Positions 37,813 through 46,464 of a DNA stretch of 64,000 nucleotides are shown piece after piece. This DNA is from Flavobacterium arcticum. GTDB lineage: Bacteria > Bacteroidota > Bacteroidia > Flavobacteriales > Flavobacteriaceae. The position numbers were made by a program, and so were the translations under genes. Numbering within the stretch: position 1 is the first letter of the stretch; each line of letters starts with the position of its first letter. The notes below the pieces were generated by a model, which worked only from the letters and a program-made list of their open reading frames with translations, did not search any database and was not told the DNA's origin. Location: positions 742,501 to 806,500 of the forward strand of contig NZ_CP031188.1 of NCBI RefSeq assembly GCF_003344925.1. Reading direction: 5' to 3'.

Positions 37813-37843
37813 TTTGGATAAGATAAAAAAGGTTCTATATTTG
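37813..37843 (+). promoter_or_regulatory. Promoter of tRNA-Phe
   Basis: TTTG (37813-37816) and TATATTTG (37836-37843), 19 bp apart, about 26 bp before the tRNA. Good match to the Bacteroidota consensus. Confidence 0.82.
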
Positions 37844-37869
37844 CACCCGCAATAACAGCAGTAATGCAC

Positions 37870-37942
37870 GGTACCTTAGCTCAGTTGGTAGAGCAATGGA
37901 CTGAAAATCCATGTGTCCCTGGTTCGATTCCTGGAGGTACCA
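37870..37942 (+). tRNA. tRNA-Phe (GAA)
   Basis: A 73-nt cloverleaf. The acceptor GGTACCT pairs with AGGTACC, the D arm is GCTC/GAGC, the anticodon stem is ATGGA/TCCAT with loop CTGAAAA (anticodon GAA), and the T arm is CCTGG/CCTGG with loop TTCGATT. The discriminator base is A. The 3' CCA is not fully encoded (ACA follows), so it must be added by the nucleotidyltransferase. Confidence 0.97.
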
Positions 37943-37946
37943 CAAT

Positions 37947-37987
37947 AAAACCGTAACAACTATTATAAGTATGTTACGGTTTTTTTT
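37947..37987 (+). terminator. Terminator after tRNA-Phe
   Basis: AAAACCGTAACA (37947-37958) pairs with TGTTACGGTTTT (37972-37983), loop 13 nt, followed by a T-run. It lies 4 bp after the tRNA. Confidence 0.88.
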
Positions 37988-38022
37988 ATTCCACTAAAAT
38001 ATACAAAAAAGAAAAATTATAT

Positions 38023-38049
38023 AAGCCTCACTAATAGTGAGGTTTTTTT
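38023..38049 (+). terminator. Second terminator-like hairpin before the PUL
   Basis: CCTCACT/AGTGAGG stem with a 3-nt loop and a run of seven T. It is about 35 bp after the tRNA terminator and before the promoter of the regulator gene. No gene ends between the two hairpins, so this one may insulate the PUL or be a remnant. Confidence 0.7.
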
Positions 38050-38077
38050 ATATGCTGTTTTGTTGTAATTAGTTTCT

Positions 38078-38085
38078 TAAATTTG
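38078..38085 (+). promoter_or_regulatory. -7 box of the PUL regulator gene (TAAATTTG)
   Basis: TAAATTTG is an exact -7 match, 21 bp before the chosen ATG at 38107. TTTG motifs at 38059-38062 are slightly too close for a perfect -33. The position rules out the TTG at 38083 as a start. Confidence 0.6.
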
Positions 38086-38106
38086 AGCATAAAATATATA
38101 AGCCAA

Positions 38107-40854
38107 ATGTATTTCAGGAAATATCTATTCGCATTATTATGCCTTCTTTTTGCTTTAGAGCTTAGTGCACAGGAGCTATTACCCTTTGTGAAAAACTTTT
38201 CTAAGTCTGAATATACGGGAGATAATCAAGTATGGAGTATAACTCAGGCTAATGATAATACTATATATTTTGCCAATCATCATTATTTCTTACGCTATAA
38301 TGGGGTAAAATGGGAAAAGTACTCTTTACCCAATAAAACCATTATACGTTCTGTTTTCGCCGATGGAAATCGCATTTACTGCGGTTCTTATAAAGAATTT
38401 GGCTATTGGGAACGTGTAGCTGGCATTATGATTTATAAATCAATATCGGCAGATAAAGATCTTTTTACTGGTAATGCCGTAAATGAAGAAATATGGAAAA
38501 TATTTAAACATAATGATGCTATTTATTTTCAATCTTTTAATCAGCTATATCGTTATAATAATGGCACAGTAATTAAAATAGAACTCCCTACCCAAATTTC
38601 ATACTGCTATACTGTAGATGACACTATTTATGCTGCCTCTGTAAGAAACGGAGTATATAAAATGCAGAACGACACATTTAGTCCCGTTGACGCATGGGGT
38701 GACCTGAAAGATAATATTATACACGGAATTGTTAAACGCAACAATAAAACTTATGTTTTTACAAAAAGCAATGGGGTATATATTGCCGAAAACAAAAACC
38801 TTAAACCTTGGAGTAGCCCAATAAATAACATATTAAAAAACAATGTTGTGCTATCTGTTAAGTTTGTAAATGATAATTTACTAGCCGTAGGTACATCATT
38901 ACAAGGATTATACCTTATAAACCTAAAAGATGATAGCTATAAAAATATAAACAGGCAAAATGCTTTAAGAAATAATGCTGTTTTATCTATAACGCTAGAT
39001 AGTGAGAAAAATTTATGGTTAGGGCTAGACAATGGTATCTCTCATATTGAAGTTAACTCACCTATATCAATATTCACTGACAATTCAGGTCTACTAGGCT
39101 CTGTTTATTCCTTAGCTTCTTTAAACAAAGGCTATATATTAGGCTCTAACCATGGCGTTTTTACTTACGACGGAAAAAACCTAGAAACTATACCAAACTC
39201 TCAAGGACAGGTATGGGATATTTATCAACACAAAGACAATTACATTATTGGTCATAACGATGGAACTTTTGTTTATTCTAACAATAAAATTGATAAAATA
39301 AATAACATTAATGGTGGCTGGGATTTTTTAAATACTGGTTATGAGGATGCTTATTTTCAAGCTAATTATTCTGGCATTGTCGTTTATAATGACATTAACG
39401 AACTAAATCGCTGGAAAATAATAGACAGCATTGCTAAACCAATACGAAATATTGCCCAAAACAGAATAGGTGAACTATGGGCTGCCGATAGTTATAGAGG
39501 GCTTTACCGAATAGTATATGATAAAAATTTCGATGTTAAGCGTGTAGATAATATATCTAAAAAGAACAACCTGAATAATGACTATAGTGTGAAATTGTTT
39601 AATTATAAAAACGAGATACTCTTTTTTATAGACAACATTTGGTATACCTATAATAGAATTGAAGATAAACTTATAAAAAACAATGTTTTTAATGACGAGT
39701 TTAAAAACATCAACGATATTATACCTGTAGATAACGATAGTTTTATAGTTATTAGAGACGGATATATATACTTAATAACGCAAGAAGGCAATAACTTTTA
39801 TTGGAAATTACTTTTAGACAAGTATTACCAAGGTCGTCTTATTATTGAAAACACACAGGTGTATAAAAAAGAGAACTGGCTATTAATAAATCTAGATGAT
39901 GGATTTTTAGCATTCAACCCAAAAAATAATATTGATAAAGACCCGAAAATAAATATAGAAGCATTTTATAACGGACAGTTGATAGCCGAAAGCACACAAA
40001 TAAAATACAATCAACCTGTAGAAATAAATATTATAAGTGAATACTATGGCTATAACAGACCCGACTTATTTTATAAATTAAACGAAGGCGATTTAAAACA
40101 TATAATTGACGGGAAAACTATATTAAATAATTTAAATAGCGGAACTCAACAGCTTATTGTTTATTATAACAAGGGAGGCAAACAAATAACAGTAGGGAAA
40201 TATGAATTTAGCGTTGCTAAACCTTGGTATTTTTCATCCCTCATGATCATAGTATATATAGCAGGAATAAGCGGTATTTTCTTTTTATACTATAGGTGGA
40301 ATAAAATAAGATATCTACAAAAAATAAGACTCAATGAAGAAGAGCTAAGACACCGAAGAGAAATACTAGAGCTAGAAATGGAAGCCGAAAACAAACTTAG
40401 AGAGCAAGAATATGAAAAGAAAAAACTCGAAGTTGAAATTCAAACAAAGGCATCTGAAGTAGCAGGAAAATCATTATCTATAGCCAAGCATAGTGAAATG
40501 ATTGATAAAATACAGGAGGTTTTAAGTGACGAATCAGAAGTTAATCAGCTTAAAGCTAAAGTAAAAAAAGTTATTAAATCTAGCTCCATAAATAAAAACG
40601 AATGGCAAAGTTTTGAAAAAAACTTAATTAAAAGTCATGAAGATTTTGTAAAAAGACTTACTAAAAAACACCCATCGCTTACTCCAAAAGATATTAAGCT
40701 TTGTATCTATTTAAAGATGAATTTATCGTCAAAAGAAATAGCGCCTTTAATGAGTATTTCTTATCGAGGAGTTGAACTACACCGATATAGACTTCGAAAA
40801 AAAATAGACCTCCCTACAGAGGAAAGTCTTTCAAAATTTATGATAGCAATATAA
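38107..40854 (+). CDS. Membrane-spanning beta-propeller sensor with LuxR-type HTH (PUL regulator)
   Basis: A 915-residue one-protein sensor and transcription factor. A signal peptide (MYFRKYLFALLCLLFALELSAQ) is followed by two-component-regulator propeller repeats (about 35-600, for example SITLDSEKNLWLGLDNGISH), a triple-tyrosine (Y_Y_Y) domain (about 610-700), one membrane helix (about 708-732), a cytosolic coiled coil rich in Glu/Lys (about 740-795) and a C-terminal LuxR/GerE helix-turn-helix (about 855-915, SSKEIAPLMSISYRGVELHR). No kinase or receiver domain is present. It probably binds a glycan in the periplasm and activates the adjoining susCD operon. The start at 38107 was chosen over the TTG at 38083 because the latter lies in the -7 box. 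Confidence 0.92.
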   Translation: MYFRKYLFALLCLLFALELSAQELLPFVKNFSKSEYTGDNQVWSITQANDNTIYFANHHYFLRYNGVKWEKYSLPNKTIIRSVFADGNRIYCGSYKEFGYWERVAGIMIYKSISADKDLFTGNAVNEEIWKIFKHNDAIYFQSFNQLYRYNNGTVIKIELPTQISYCYTVDDTIYAASVRNGVYKMQNDTFSPVDAWGDLKDNIIHGIVKRNNKTYVFTKSNGVYIAENKNLKPWSSPINNILKNNVVLSVKFVNDNLLAVGTSLQGLYLINLKDDSYKNINRQNALRNNAVLSITLDSEKNLWLGLDNGISHIEVNSPISIFTDNSGLLGSVYSLASLNKGYILGSNHGVFTYDGKNLETIPNSQGQVWDIYQHKDNYIIGHNDGTFVYSNNKIDKINNINGGWDFLNTGYEDAYFQANYSGIVVYNDINELNRWKIIDSIAKPIRNIAQNRIGELWAADSYRGLYRIVYDKNFDVKRVDNISKKNNLNNDYSVKLFNYKNEILFFIDNIWYTYNRIEDKLIKNNVFNDEFKNINDIIPVDNDSFIVIRDGYIYLITQEGNNFYWKLLLDKYYQGRLIIENTQVYKKENWLLINLDDGFLAFNPKNNIDKDPKINIEAFYNGQLIAESTQIKYNQPVEINIISEYYGYNRPDLFYKLNEGDLKHIIDGKTILNNLNSGTQQLIVYYNKGGKQITVGKYEFSVAKPWYFSSLMIIVYIAGISGIFFLYYRWNKIRYLQKIRLNEEELRHRREILELEMEAENKLREQEYEKKKLEVEIQTKASEVAGKSLSIAKHSEMIDKIQEVLSDESEVNQLKAKVKKVIKSSSINKNEWQSFEKNLIKSHEDFVKRLTKKHPSLTPKDIKLCIYLKMNLSSKEIAPLMSISYRGVELHRYRLRKKIDLPTEESLSKFMIAI

Positions 40855-40914
40855 AAAAGCGTATTTTTTTATTATAATAACATTTATTTAACCCCTTAAC
40901 GATGAATTTAAAAC

Positions 40915-41020
40915 ACATCATTACTACATCATTAGTCTTTTTTTTGATGTAATGATTAGTATATTAAAAAACTGTAATACAGATAATTAAAAACTTATAA
41001 TTATTTTTTGATGTAGTTGA
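40915..41020. promoter_or_regulatory. Cluster of direct and inverted repeats upstream of susC
   Basis: Tandem ACATCATTACT (40915-40925) and ACATCATTAGT (40926-40936) match in 10 of 11 bases. Their inverted form GATGTAATGATTAGT lies at 40946-40960, and TTTTTTGATGTA recurs at 40940-40951 and 41004-41015. The last copy is about 50 bp before the susC -7 box. A likely operator for the upstream LuxR-type regulator (inference). Confidence 0.55.
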
Positions 41021-41060
41021 GATAGGTTGTAAAAAACACTCCTATAACGTTTTAGTTGCT

Positions 41061-41068
41061 TACATTTG
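41061..41068 (+). promoter_or_regulatory. -7 box of susC (TACATTTG), no -33 box
   Basis: TACATTTG fits TAnnTTTG 29 bp before susC. The expected -33 position (about 41037-41042) reads AACACT, not TTG, which fits activator-dependent expression. Confidence 0.6.
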
Positions 41069-41096
41069 AATTACATTAATTTTATTTAAATATAAT

Positions 41097-43907
41097 ATGA
41101 GGAAAATATTACTCAGTATTAGTTTCTGTTTAATCGCAGCAGCATCGTTTGCACAGATTACACCAACTGAATTAGATTCTATTATTAAAAGTGATTCTAT
41201 CTTTTTTGAGAATCAAATGCAAGAAGTTGTATTGATAGGATATGGAAGTAAAAAAGCAGGGTCTATAACAGGGTCTGTAGTTCAGATAAAAGCATCTGAT
41301 ATTATAAGGACACCTGCAAAATCGCCTATACAAGCAATACAAGGTAAAGCAGCAGGTGTAAATATTATTACGAACGACGAACCAGGAGCCGAACCTGTTA
41401 TTCGTATAAGGGGTTTAAACAGTATTTCTGGAAGTGCTAACCCGCTCTATGTAATAGATGGTATAGAAACAAGCACAATAAATGGGCTTAACCCTAACGA
41501 TATCGCAACTATAGATGTATTAAAAGATGCCTCATCGCTTGCTATATACGGTCAAAAAGGACAAGCTGGTGTTGTATTAATAACTACCAAAAAAGGTAAA
41601 AAAGGCGATATAAAAATTTCTTATGACAGTTATATCGGTCAAAAATTCATTCAGAGAAAAGTTGACATGGCAGACTCTTACCGTTATGCCTATTATAATA
41701 ATACCGCACTAGGTTCTGCATCATATTTTAATTTCGAACAGCCTTATAATACCGATTGGCTTGACGAAATTACACGAACGGGAGAGGTAATGAATAACTC
41801 TATATCACTCTCTGGAGCATCAGAAAATGCCAACTACTATTTTGCAGCGTCTAACTATAAAGAGAAAGGTATACTTAACGGAACTGCTTATGAACGCACA
41901 AACATTATAAGTAAAACTGATTTTAAAGCATTAGATGGTAAACTTAAAATAACTCCGTTCTTTAACTTATCTACAGAGAGAACAACATCTAAGCCTTTAA
42001 GCGCTTTTACAAATGCTTATAAGCAATCTCCTATAATGCCTGTAAAATATCCTAATGGTAGATGGGGAGCACCATTATTAAACGAAGACGGCGTTAATGA
42101 TATTACTGGCGACAGGTATAACAATGTTGCTAACCCAGCTGCACAATTATTTTATACCGACCAGCAAAGTAAAGCGGTAACCCTAATAGGGTCTATAAAT
42201 GCAGAATTAAAAATTGTAGATTACCTTAAGTTTAACTCTAACTTTGGTGCTCAGGCAGCTTGGGCAAGATCGTATAATTTTACACCTACACGTGAGTTAT
42301 GGTTAGCATCAAACCCTTCAAGTACTGTTGGCGATTATATTGACCAAAACCCTCAAAATCCAATAATAAACTCTCTTTATCAAAATAGGAGCTCTAATTA
42401 TAGATGGAACTGGGATAATTATGTAACATTCAGCAAATATTTTGGCAATCATAATGTTACCGTAGTAGCAGGGCTTTCACGCACTACTACAAATATCTCT
42501 GAAACATTAGCAGGAACTCGACTAGATGTTCCTACACAATCTGATTACTGGAGTCTTGATTTTTCTACTAATAATGAAGAGGTAGCACCAGGCTCTGTAG
42601 TACAAAACAGTAATAGCACTCCCGTAGTATCTGTAGCTTATTTTGCAAGAGCAGAGTATGAATACAATAATAAATACTTATTATCAGCCTCTGTAAGGCG
42701 AGAAGGAATAAGCTCATTTCAGGCAGATAATAAATATGAAATTTTCCCTTCAGTATCTGCCGGTTGGGTAATCACCAACGAAGATTTTATGGATAATATC
42801 GATTTCCTAGACAATCTTAAACTACGTGGTGGTTATGGAGAAGTAGGTAGTGGATATACTGATAACCCATTAAATATCACTTCTTTTGGTAGTGGTTATA
42901 ACTATCCTTTTGGTCCTGATCAAAGTATCAACCCAGGGTCTAACAATCCTTACCAAGTAGATGAAAACCTAACATGGTCTACCATGAAAGAAATAGATCT
43001 TGGTTTCGATTTCGTTATGTTATCTAACAAGTTAACAGGAACTTTTGACTATTACAGCCGAAGAAACGAGAACATATTATTACCTATTGCCGTACCACCA
43101 GTACTATCACCAGTACCCGTTTTTCTTAATAGCGGTGTGGTTACCAATAAAGGTATAGAGCTATCATTAAAATGGCAAGACAAAATAGGACAAGACTTTA
43201 ACTACTGGGTAGGTGGTAATGTTTCTCATAATAAAAACGAACTAAAAGAAGTATATAACGAAGAACTCTTCGGGGCTTACACAGGTGGCGGACTTGGTAA
43301 CGGAGAATATACAAAACAAGTTATCGTAGGGCAACCGCTAGGTAGTTTTTATGTATATGAAACTACAGGATATAATTCTGATGGCGCTTTTACCTATAGT
43401 GATGAGAGAGTTGTTGCAGGGTCTTATATACCTACAGTAACCTATGGTATTAACTTAGGTTTTATGTATAAAAACATCGACTTCTCTGTAGATGCTTATG
43501 GTGTAGGAGGAAATAAACTTTACAATGGTAAAAAAGCACAACGCTTTGGTGGCGAAAATATAGAATCGGATGTTTTAGACAGTTTCTATACTCCATCTAC
43601 ACCAAATGCAGCTAACCCAAAACCATCTAACGATGTACCAAGAGCTTCTACCTATTATGTAGAAAAAGGAGATTATTTAAGAATCAACAACATTACTTTA
43701 GGATACACACTACCACCTATGGTTAAAGGGTTAGATAAAGTAAGGGTATATGCTACAGCAGTAAACCCATTCCTTTTCACAAAATATAGTGGTTTCTCTC
43801 CAGAGATTAGCGGTGGCGATGGTAACCCACTTGGTAATGCAGGTATAGAGCTAGATGCATACCCTACTAACAAAACCTTTTCATTTGGTTTAAATGTAAG
43901 TTTCTAA
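41097..43907 (+). CDS. SusC/RagA-family TonB-dependent glycan transporter
   Basis: An outer-membrane barrel of 936 residues that imports oligosaccharides with TonB energy, under the lid formed by SusD. The signal peptide (MRKILLSISFCLIAAASFAQ) is followed after only some 25 residues by the plug domain. The plug shows EVVLIGYGSKKAGSITGSV (about 43-61), VIRIRGLNSISGSANPLYVI (about 101-120) and IDVLKDASSLAIYGQKG (about 138-154). The SusC-type barrel then runs to the terminal phenylalanine (LNVSF). The carboxypeptidase-D regulatory-like domain that often precedes the plug in SusC proteins is missing here. It is the first structural gene of the PUL, 12 bp before susD. Confidence 0.96.
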   Translation: MRKILLSISFCLIAAASFAQITPTELDSIIKSDSIFFENQMQEVVLIGYGSKKAGSITGSVVQIKASDIIRTPAKSPIQAIQGKAAGVNIITNDEPGAEPVIRIRGLNSISGSANPLYVIDGIETSTINGLNPNDIATIDVLKDASSLAIYGQKGQAGVVLITTKKGKKGDIKISYDSYIGQKFIQRKVDMADSYRYAYYNNTALGSASYFNFEQPYNTDWLDEITRTGEVMNNSISLSGASENANYYFAASNYKEKGILNGTAYERTNIISKTDFKALDGKLKITPFFNLSTERTTSKPLSAFTNAYKQSPIMPVKYPNGRWGAPLLNEDGVNDITGDRYNNVANPAAQLFYTDQQSKAVTLIGSINAELKIVDYLKFNSNFGAQAAWARSYNFTPTRELWLASNPSSTVGDYIDQNPQNPIINSLYQNRSSNYRWNWDNYVTFSKYFGNHNVTVVAGLSRTTTNISETLAGTRLDVPTQSDYWSLDFSTNNEEVAPGSVVQNSNSTPVVSVAYFARAEYEYNNKYLLSASVRREGISSFQADNKYEIFPSVSAGWVITNEDFMDNIDFLDNLKLRGGYGEVGSGYTDNPLNITSFGSGYNYPFGPDQSINPGSNNPYQVDENLTWSTMKEIDLGFDFVMLSNKLTGTFDYYSRRNENILLPIAVPPVLSPVPVFLNSGVVTNKGIELSLKWQDKIGQDFNYWVGGNVSHNKNELKEVYNEELFGAYTGGGLGNGEYTKQVIVGQPLGSFYVYETTGYNSDGAFTYSDERVVAGSYIPTVTYGINLGFMYKNIDFSVDAYGVGGNKLYNGKKAQRFGGENIESDVLDSFYTPSTPNAANPKPSNDVPRASTYYVEKGDYLRINNITLGYTLPPMVKGLDKVRVYATAVNPFLFTKYSGFSPEISGGDGNPLGNAGIELDAYPTNKTFSFGLNVSF

Positions 43908-43925
43908 AAAACAAAAATAATGGTT

Positions 43926-45386
43926 ATGAATAATAGATTTAAATATAAAACACTTATCGGAGTTTTTGCAATAATGGCATTATTTGCTTCTTGCGATGAT
44001 GACTTAGATGTATCACCACGAGACAATATTAGCGAAGCCGATTTCTTGAGAAATCCTGATAATGCAGTACAGCTAGTAAACGGAGTTTACAATAAAATGC
44101 TGGATTATAACATGTACTCCTTCCCTTGGATAGGAATTACAAGTATTACATCTGACGATGCAGATAAAGGCTCTACAGTGAGTGATACAGGATCTGACAA
44201 ACATAAAATGGATGCTTTAACATTCGAAGCTTCGAACATTTCTTTTAATGATGTTTGGCAAGGTCGTTATGCAGGTATATATAGAGCCAACAATGCCTTA
44301 TACTATCTTGAGCAATTTGAAATAGACGAAAGTTTAAAAAACAGACTCATAGGTGAAGTTAAGTTTTTAAGAGCCTTTTGGTATTTCGATTTAGTAAGAT
44401 GTTTTGGCGGTGTACCACTTGTAGCAGAAAACATCGACTTAAACGATAACGAAACTATAAACGACATAGTGCTTACTAGAGCCACCAAAGAAGAAGTATA
44501 TGCACAAATAGAAGCCGACTTAGAAGATGCTATAGCACTACTCCCGTTAAAAGGTGAATATGCACAAAGCGATCTTGGTCGTGCTACACTAGGAGCTTCT
44601 CAGGCACTTAAAGCAAAAGTACACTTATACCAACAAGAGTGGGATTTAGCATATGCACTTTCAGGTGATGTTATCACATCAGGTCAATATGGACTTATGG
44701 AAAATTATGCCGATGTATGGAGACAAGTAGGAGAAAATCAAGAAGAATCAGTATTTGAAGTACAAGCTACACTTACAAAAGGGTTAGCACAGTATACAGA
44801 TGTACAAGGACCTCGTGGAACTCCTGATTTAGGGTGGGGTTTTAACACGCCATCACTTAACCTTGTTAACTCGTATGAAGATGGTGACTTGCGAAAAGAA
44901 GCAACCATTTTATTTGTTCCTTCTACCCTTTGGGATGGTTTTGAAGCACCAACTACCTGGAATAACCCTCGCTATAACTATAAAGCATACCAAAGTAGCA
45001 TAGCAGAACCATGGAATGGTAATAAAGCTGAAACTGCAAAAAACTTACGATTATTAAAGTACAGCGATGTATTGCTTATAAGAGCCGAAACTGCTTTCCA
45101 GATAGGAATGACAAGCGAGGCAGAAGATATAATAAATGAGTTGAGACTAAGAGCAGGGCTTGATGAAATATCTGGCTTAACATTACAACAGCTATATAAC
45201 GAAAGACGCTGGGAAATGGCAATGGAACACGAAAGGTGGTTTGACCTTGTTAGAACAGGACAAGCACAAACAGCTATGGCTGCCGATGGTAAAACTTTTA
45301 TACCTGGCAAACATGAAGTATTCCCAATACCAGAACCACAAATTACAGCCAGCGGAGGAAGATTAATTCAAAACAATGGATACTAA
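43926..45386 (+). CDS. SusD/RagB-family surface glycan-binding lipoprotein
   Basis: About 486 residues. A lipoprotein signal ends at LFASC, and the mature N-terminus CDDDLDVSPRDN is acidic, as in Flavobacterial surface lipoproteins. The body is the helical TPR-like SusD fold, with AEVKFLRAFWYFDLVRCFGG-like text at about 139-158 (first residues read GEVKFLRAFWYFDLVR), and the C-terminal YNERRWEMAMEHERWFDLVR signature. It forms the lid on SusC and binds the glycan outside the cell. The second of two ATG codons (43920, 43926) gives a more usual signal peptide (MNNRFKYK). It is followed by a LamG lipoprotein after 28 bp. Confidence 0.95.
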   Translation: MNNRFKYKTLIGVFAIMALFASCDDDLDVSPRDNISEADFLRNPDNAVQLVNGVYNKMLDYNMYSFPWIGITSITSDDADKGSTVSDTGSDKHKMDALTFEASNISFNDVWQGRYAGIYRANNALYYLEQFEIDESLKNRLIGEVKFLRAFWYFDLVRCFGGVPLVAENIDLNDNETINDIVLTRATKEEVYAQIEADLEDAIALLPLKGEYAQSDLGRATLGASQALKAKVHLYQQEWDLAYALSGDVITSGQYGLMENYADVWRQVGENQEESVFEVQATLTKGLAQYTDVQGPRGTPDLGWGFNTPSLNLVNSYEDGDLRKEATILFVPSTLWDGFEAPTTWNNPRYNYKAYQSSIAEPWNGNKAETAKNLRLLKYSDVLLIRAETAFQIGMTSEAEDIINELRLRAGLDEISGLTLQQLYNERRWEMAMEHERWFDLVRTGQAQTAMAADGKTFIPGKHEVFPIPEPQITASGGRLIQNNGY

Positions 45387-45414
45387 TACTAACTTAAATT
45401 AAATTTTTTAAACT

Positions 45415-46347
45415 ATGAGAACAATCAAATTTTTTGCTTATTCACTGATGATAACGTCAGGAGTACTATTAACTTCATGTGGAAGTGATGACGATGGAGC
45501 TGCACAACTACCTCCAATAGGCGGCTATAGTAGTGCTGACGAAGTAGGTGCTGATGATTTATTAGCATACTTCCCTCTTAACGGAAATGGAGAAGAAAGC
45601 ATCTCTGGAACTATGCCAAGTAATACTGTAGGAACTACTTATGCAGCAGCTATAAAAGGACAAGGAGCTATGATGATAAACGGATATATTGATTATCCTT
45701 CTATCGCAAATATAAACCCACAATCGGGTAGCTTTACTGTTAGCTGTTGGGCTTTAATGAACAACACTAAAGCAACACCAGAATCAGATGGTCTTATCTC
45801 TCCATTAGTTTCATTTTCAGGTGGTGCAAGTGTTGTAGGTAACCTAAGTGTTTTTGGAAACACCCATGGTCTTATAACTAGCGATTCAATTCAAATGAAA
45901 GCACAGTATGGCTTTAAAAACCCAGAAGGTGATGAATTTGGCGGAGACTGTATCAACATGCTTAAAATGGAAACATGGATGGTAGATGATAACAACAATG
46001 GCGCTCAACCGCAGCATGCTGCTTTTGCTAACAAAATAGGCGGTCAGTGGGCTCACGTAGTATTTTCTTGGGAAGGTACAACTGGTACTGCAAGAATGTT
46101 TGTAAATGGTGTTAAAATATCTAATCCTGCTTGGGAAGTAAGAAACAACGGACTTCCTATGCCATTAGCTTTCTTTACTCCATCTCACCCAACATTAGGA
46201 GCACTTGCTACTTATATTGACGGTACTAATACAGATGTATGGAACAAGCCATTAACAGGTGGTCTTGATGAAGTTCGTATATGGGATAAAATGTTATCAA
46301 CTTCAGATATCAATGCTCTTTATGAGCTAGAACTAGCTGGTAGATAA
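45415..46347 (+). CDS. LamG-domain surface lipoprotein of the PUL
   Basis: 310 residues; lipoprotein signal with LLTSC (Cys about 22) and acidic mature end CGSDDDGAA, which suggests surface exposure. The body (about 45-305) is a concanavalin A-like LamG jellyroll with LLAYFPLNGNGEESISG (about 47-63), GSFTVSCWALMNN (about 105-117), WAHVVFSWEGTTGTARMFVN and GGLDEVRIWDKMLS at the end. It has no clear catalytic residues. In the position after susD such proteins usually act as an extra glycan-binding protein (SusE/SusF or SGBP-like). A terminator follows directly. Confidence 0.88.
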   Translation: MRTIKFFAYSLMITSGVLLTSCGSDDDGAAQLPPIGGYSSADEVGADDLLAYFPLNGNGEESISGTMPSNTVGTTYAAAIKGQGAMMINGYIDYPSIANINPQSGSFTVSCWALMNNTKATPESDGLISPLVSFSGGASVVGNLSVFGNTHGLITSDSIQMKAQYGFKNPEGDEFGGDCINMLKMETWMVDDNNNGAQPQHAAFANKIGGQWAHVVFSWEGTTGTARMFVNGVKISNPAWEVRNNGLPMPLAFFTPSHPTLGALATYIDGTNTDVWNKPLTGGLDEVRIWDKMLSTSDINALYELELAGR

Positions 46348-46361
46348 TTTATCTATAAATA

Positions 46362-46393
46362 ATCTCGGCAGTAAAACTGCCGAGATATTTTTT
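46362..46393 (+). terminator. Intrinsic terminator after the LamG gene
   Basis: ATCTCGGCAGT/ACTGCCGAGAT, 11-bp perfect stem, AAA loop, then a T-run. It divides the PUL into a binding/transport unit and an enzyme unit, or reduces expression of the latter. Confidence 0.92.
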
Positions 46394-46464
46394 CAATTGT
46401 AAGCCACCCTCCATACCCTAAACCATCACACATAAAATTTCGCATCAATTTAAAAACATTCACA

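Noticed and set aside
38083..38106. TTG start giving eight extra residues on the PUL regulator
   Set aside because: It lies within the TAAATTTG -7 box, and the ATG at 38107 gives a clean signal peptide.
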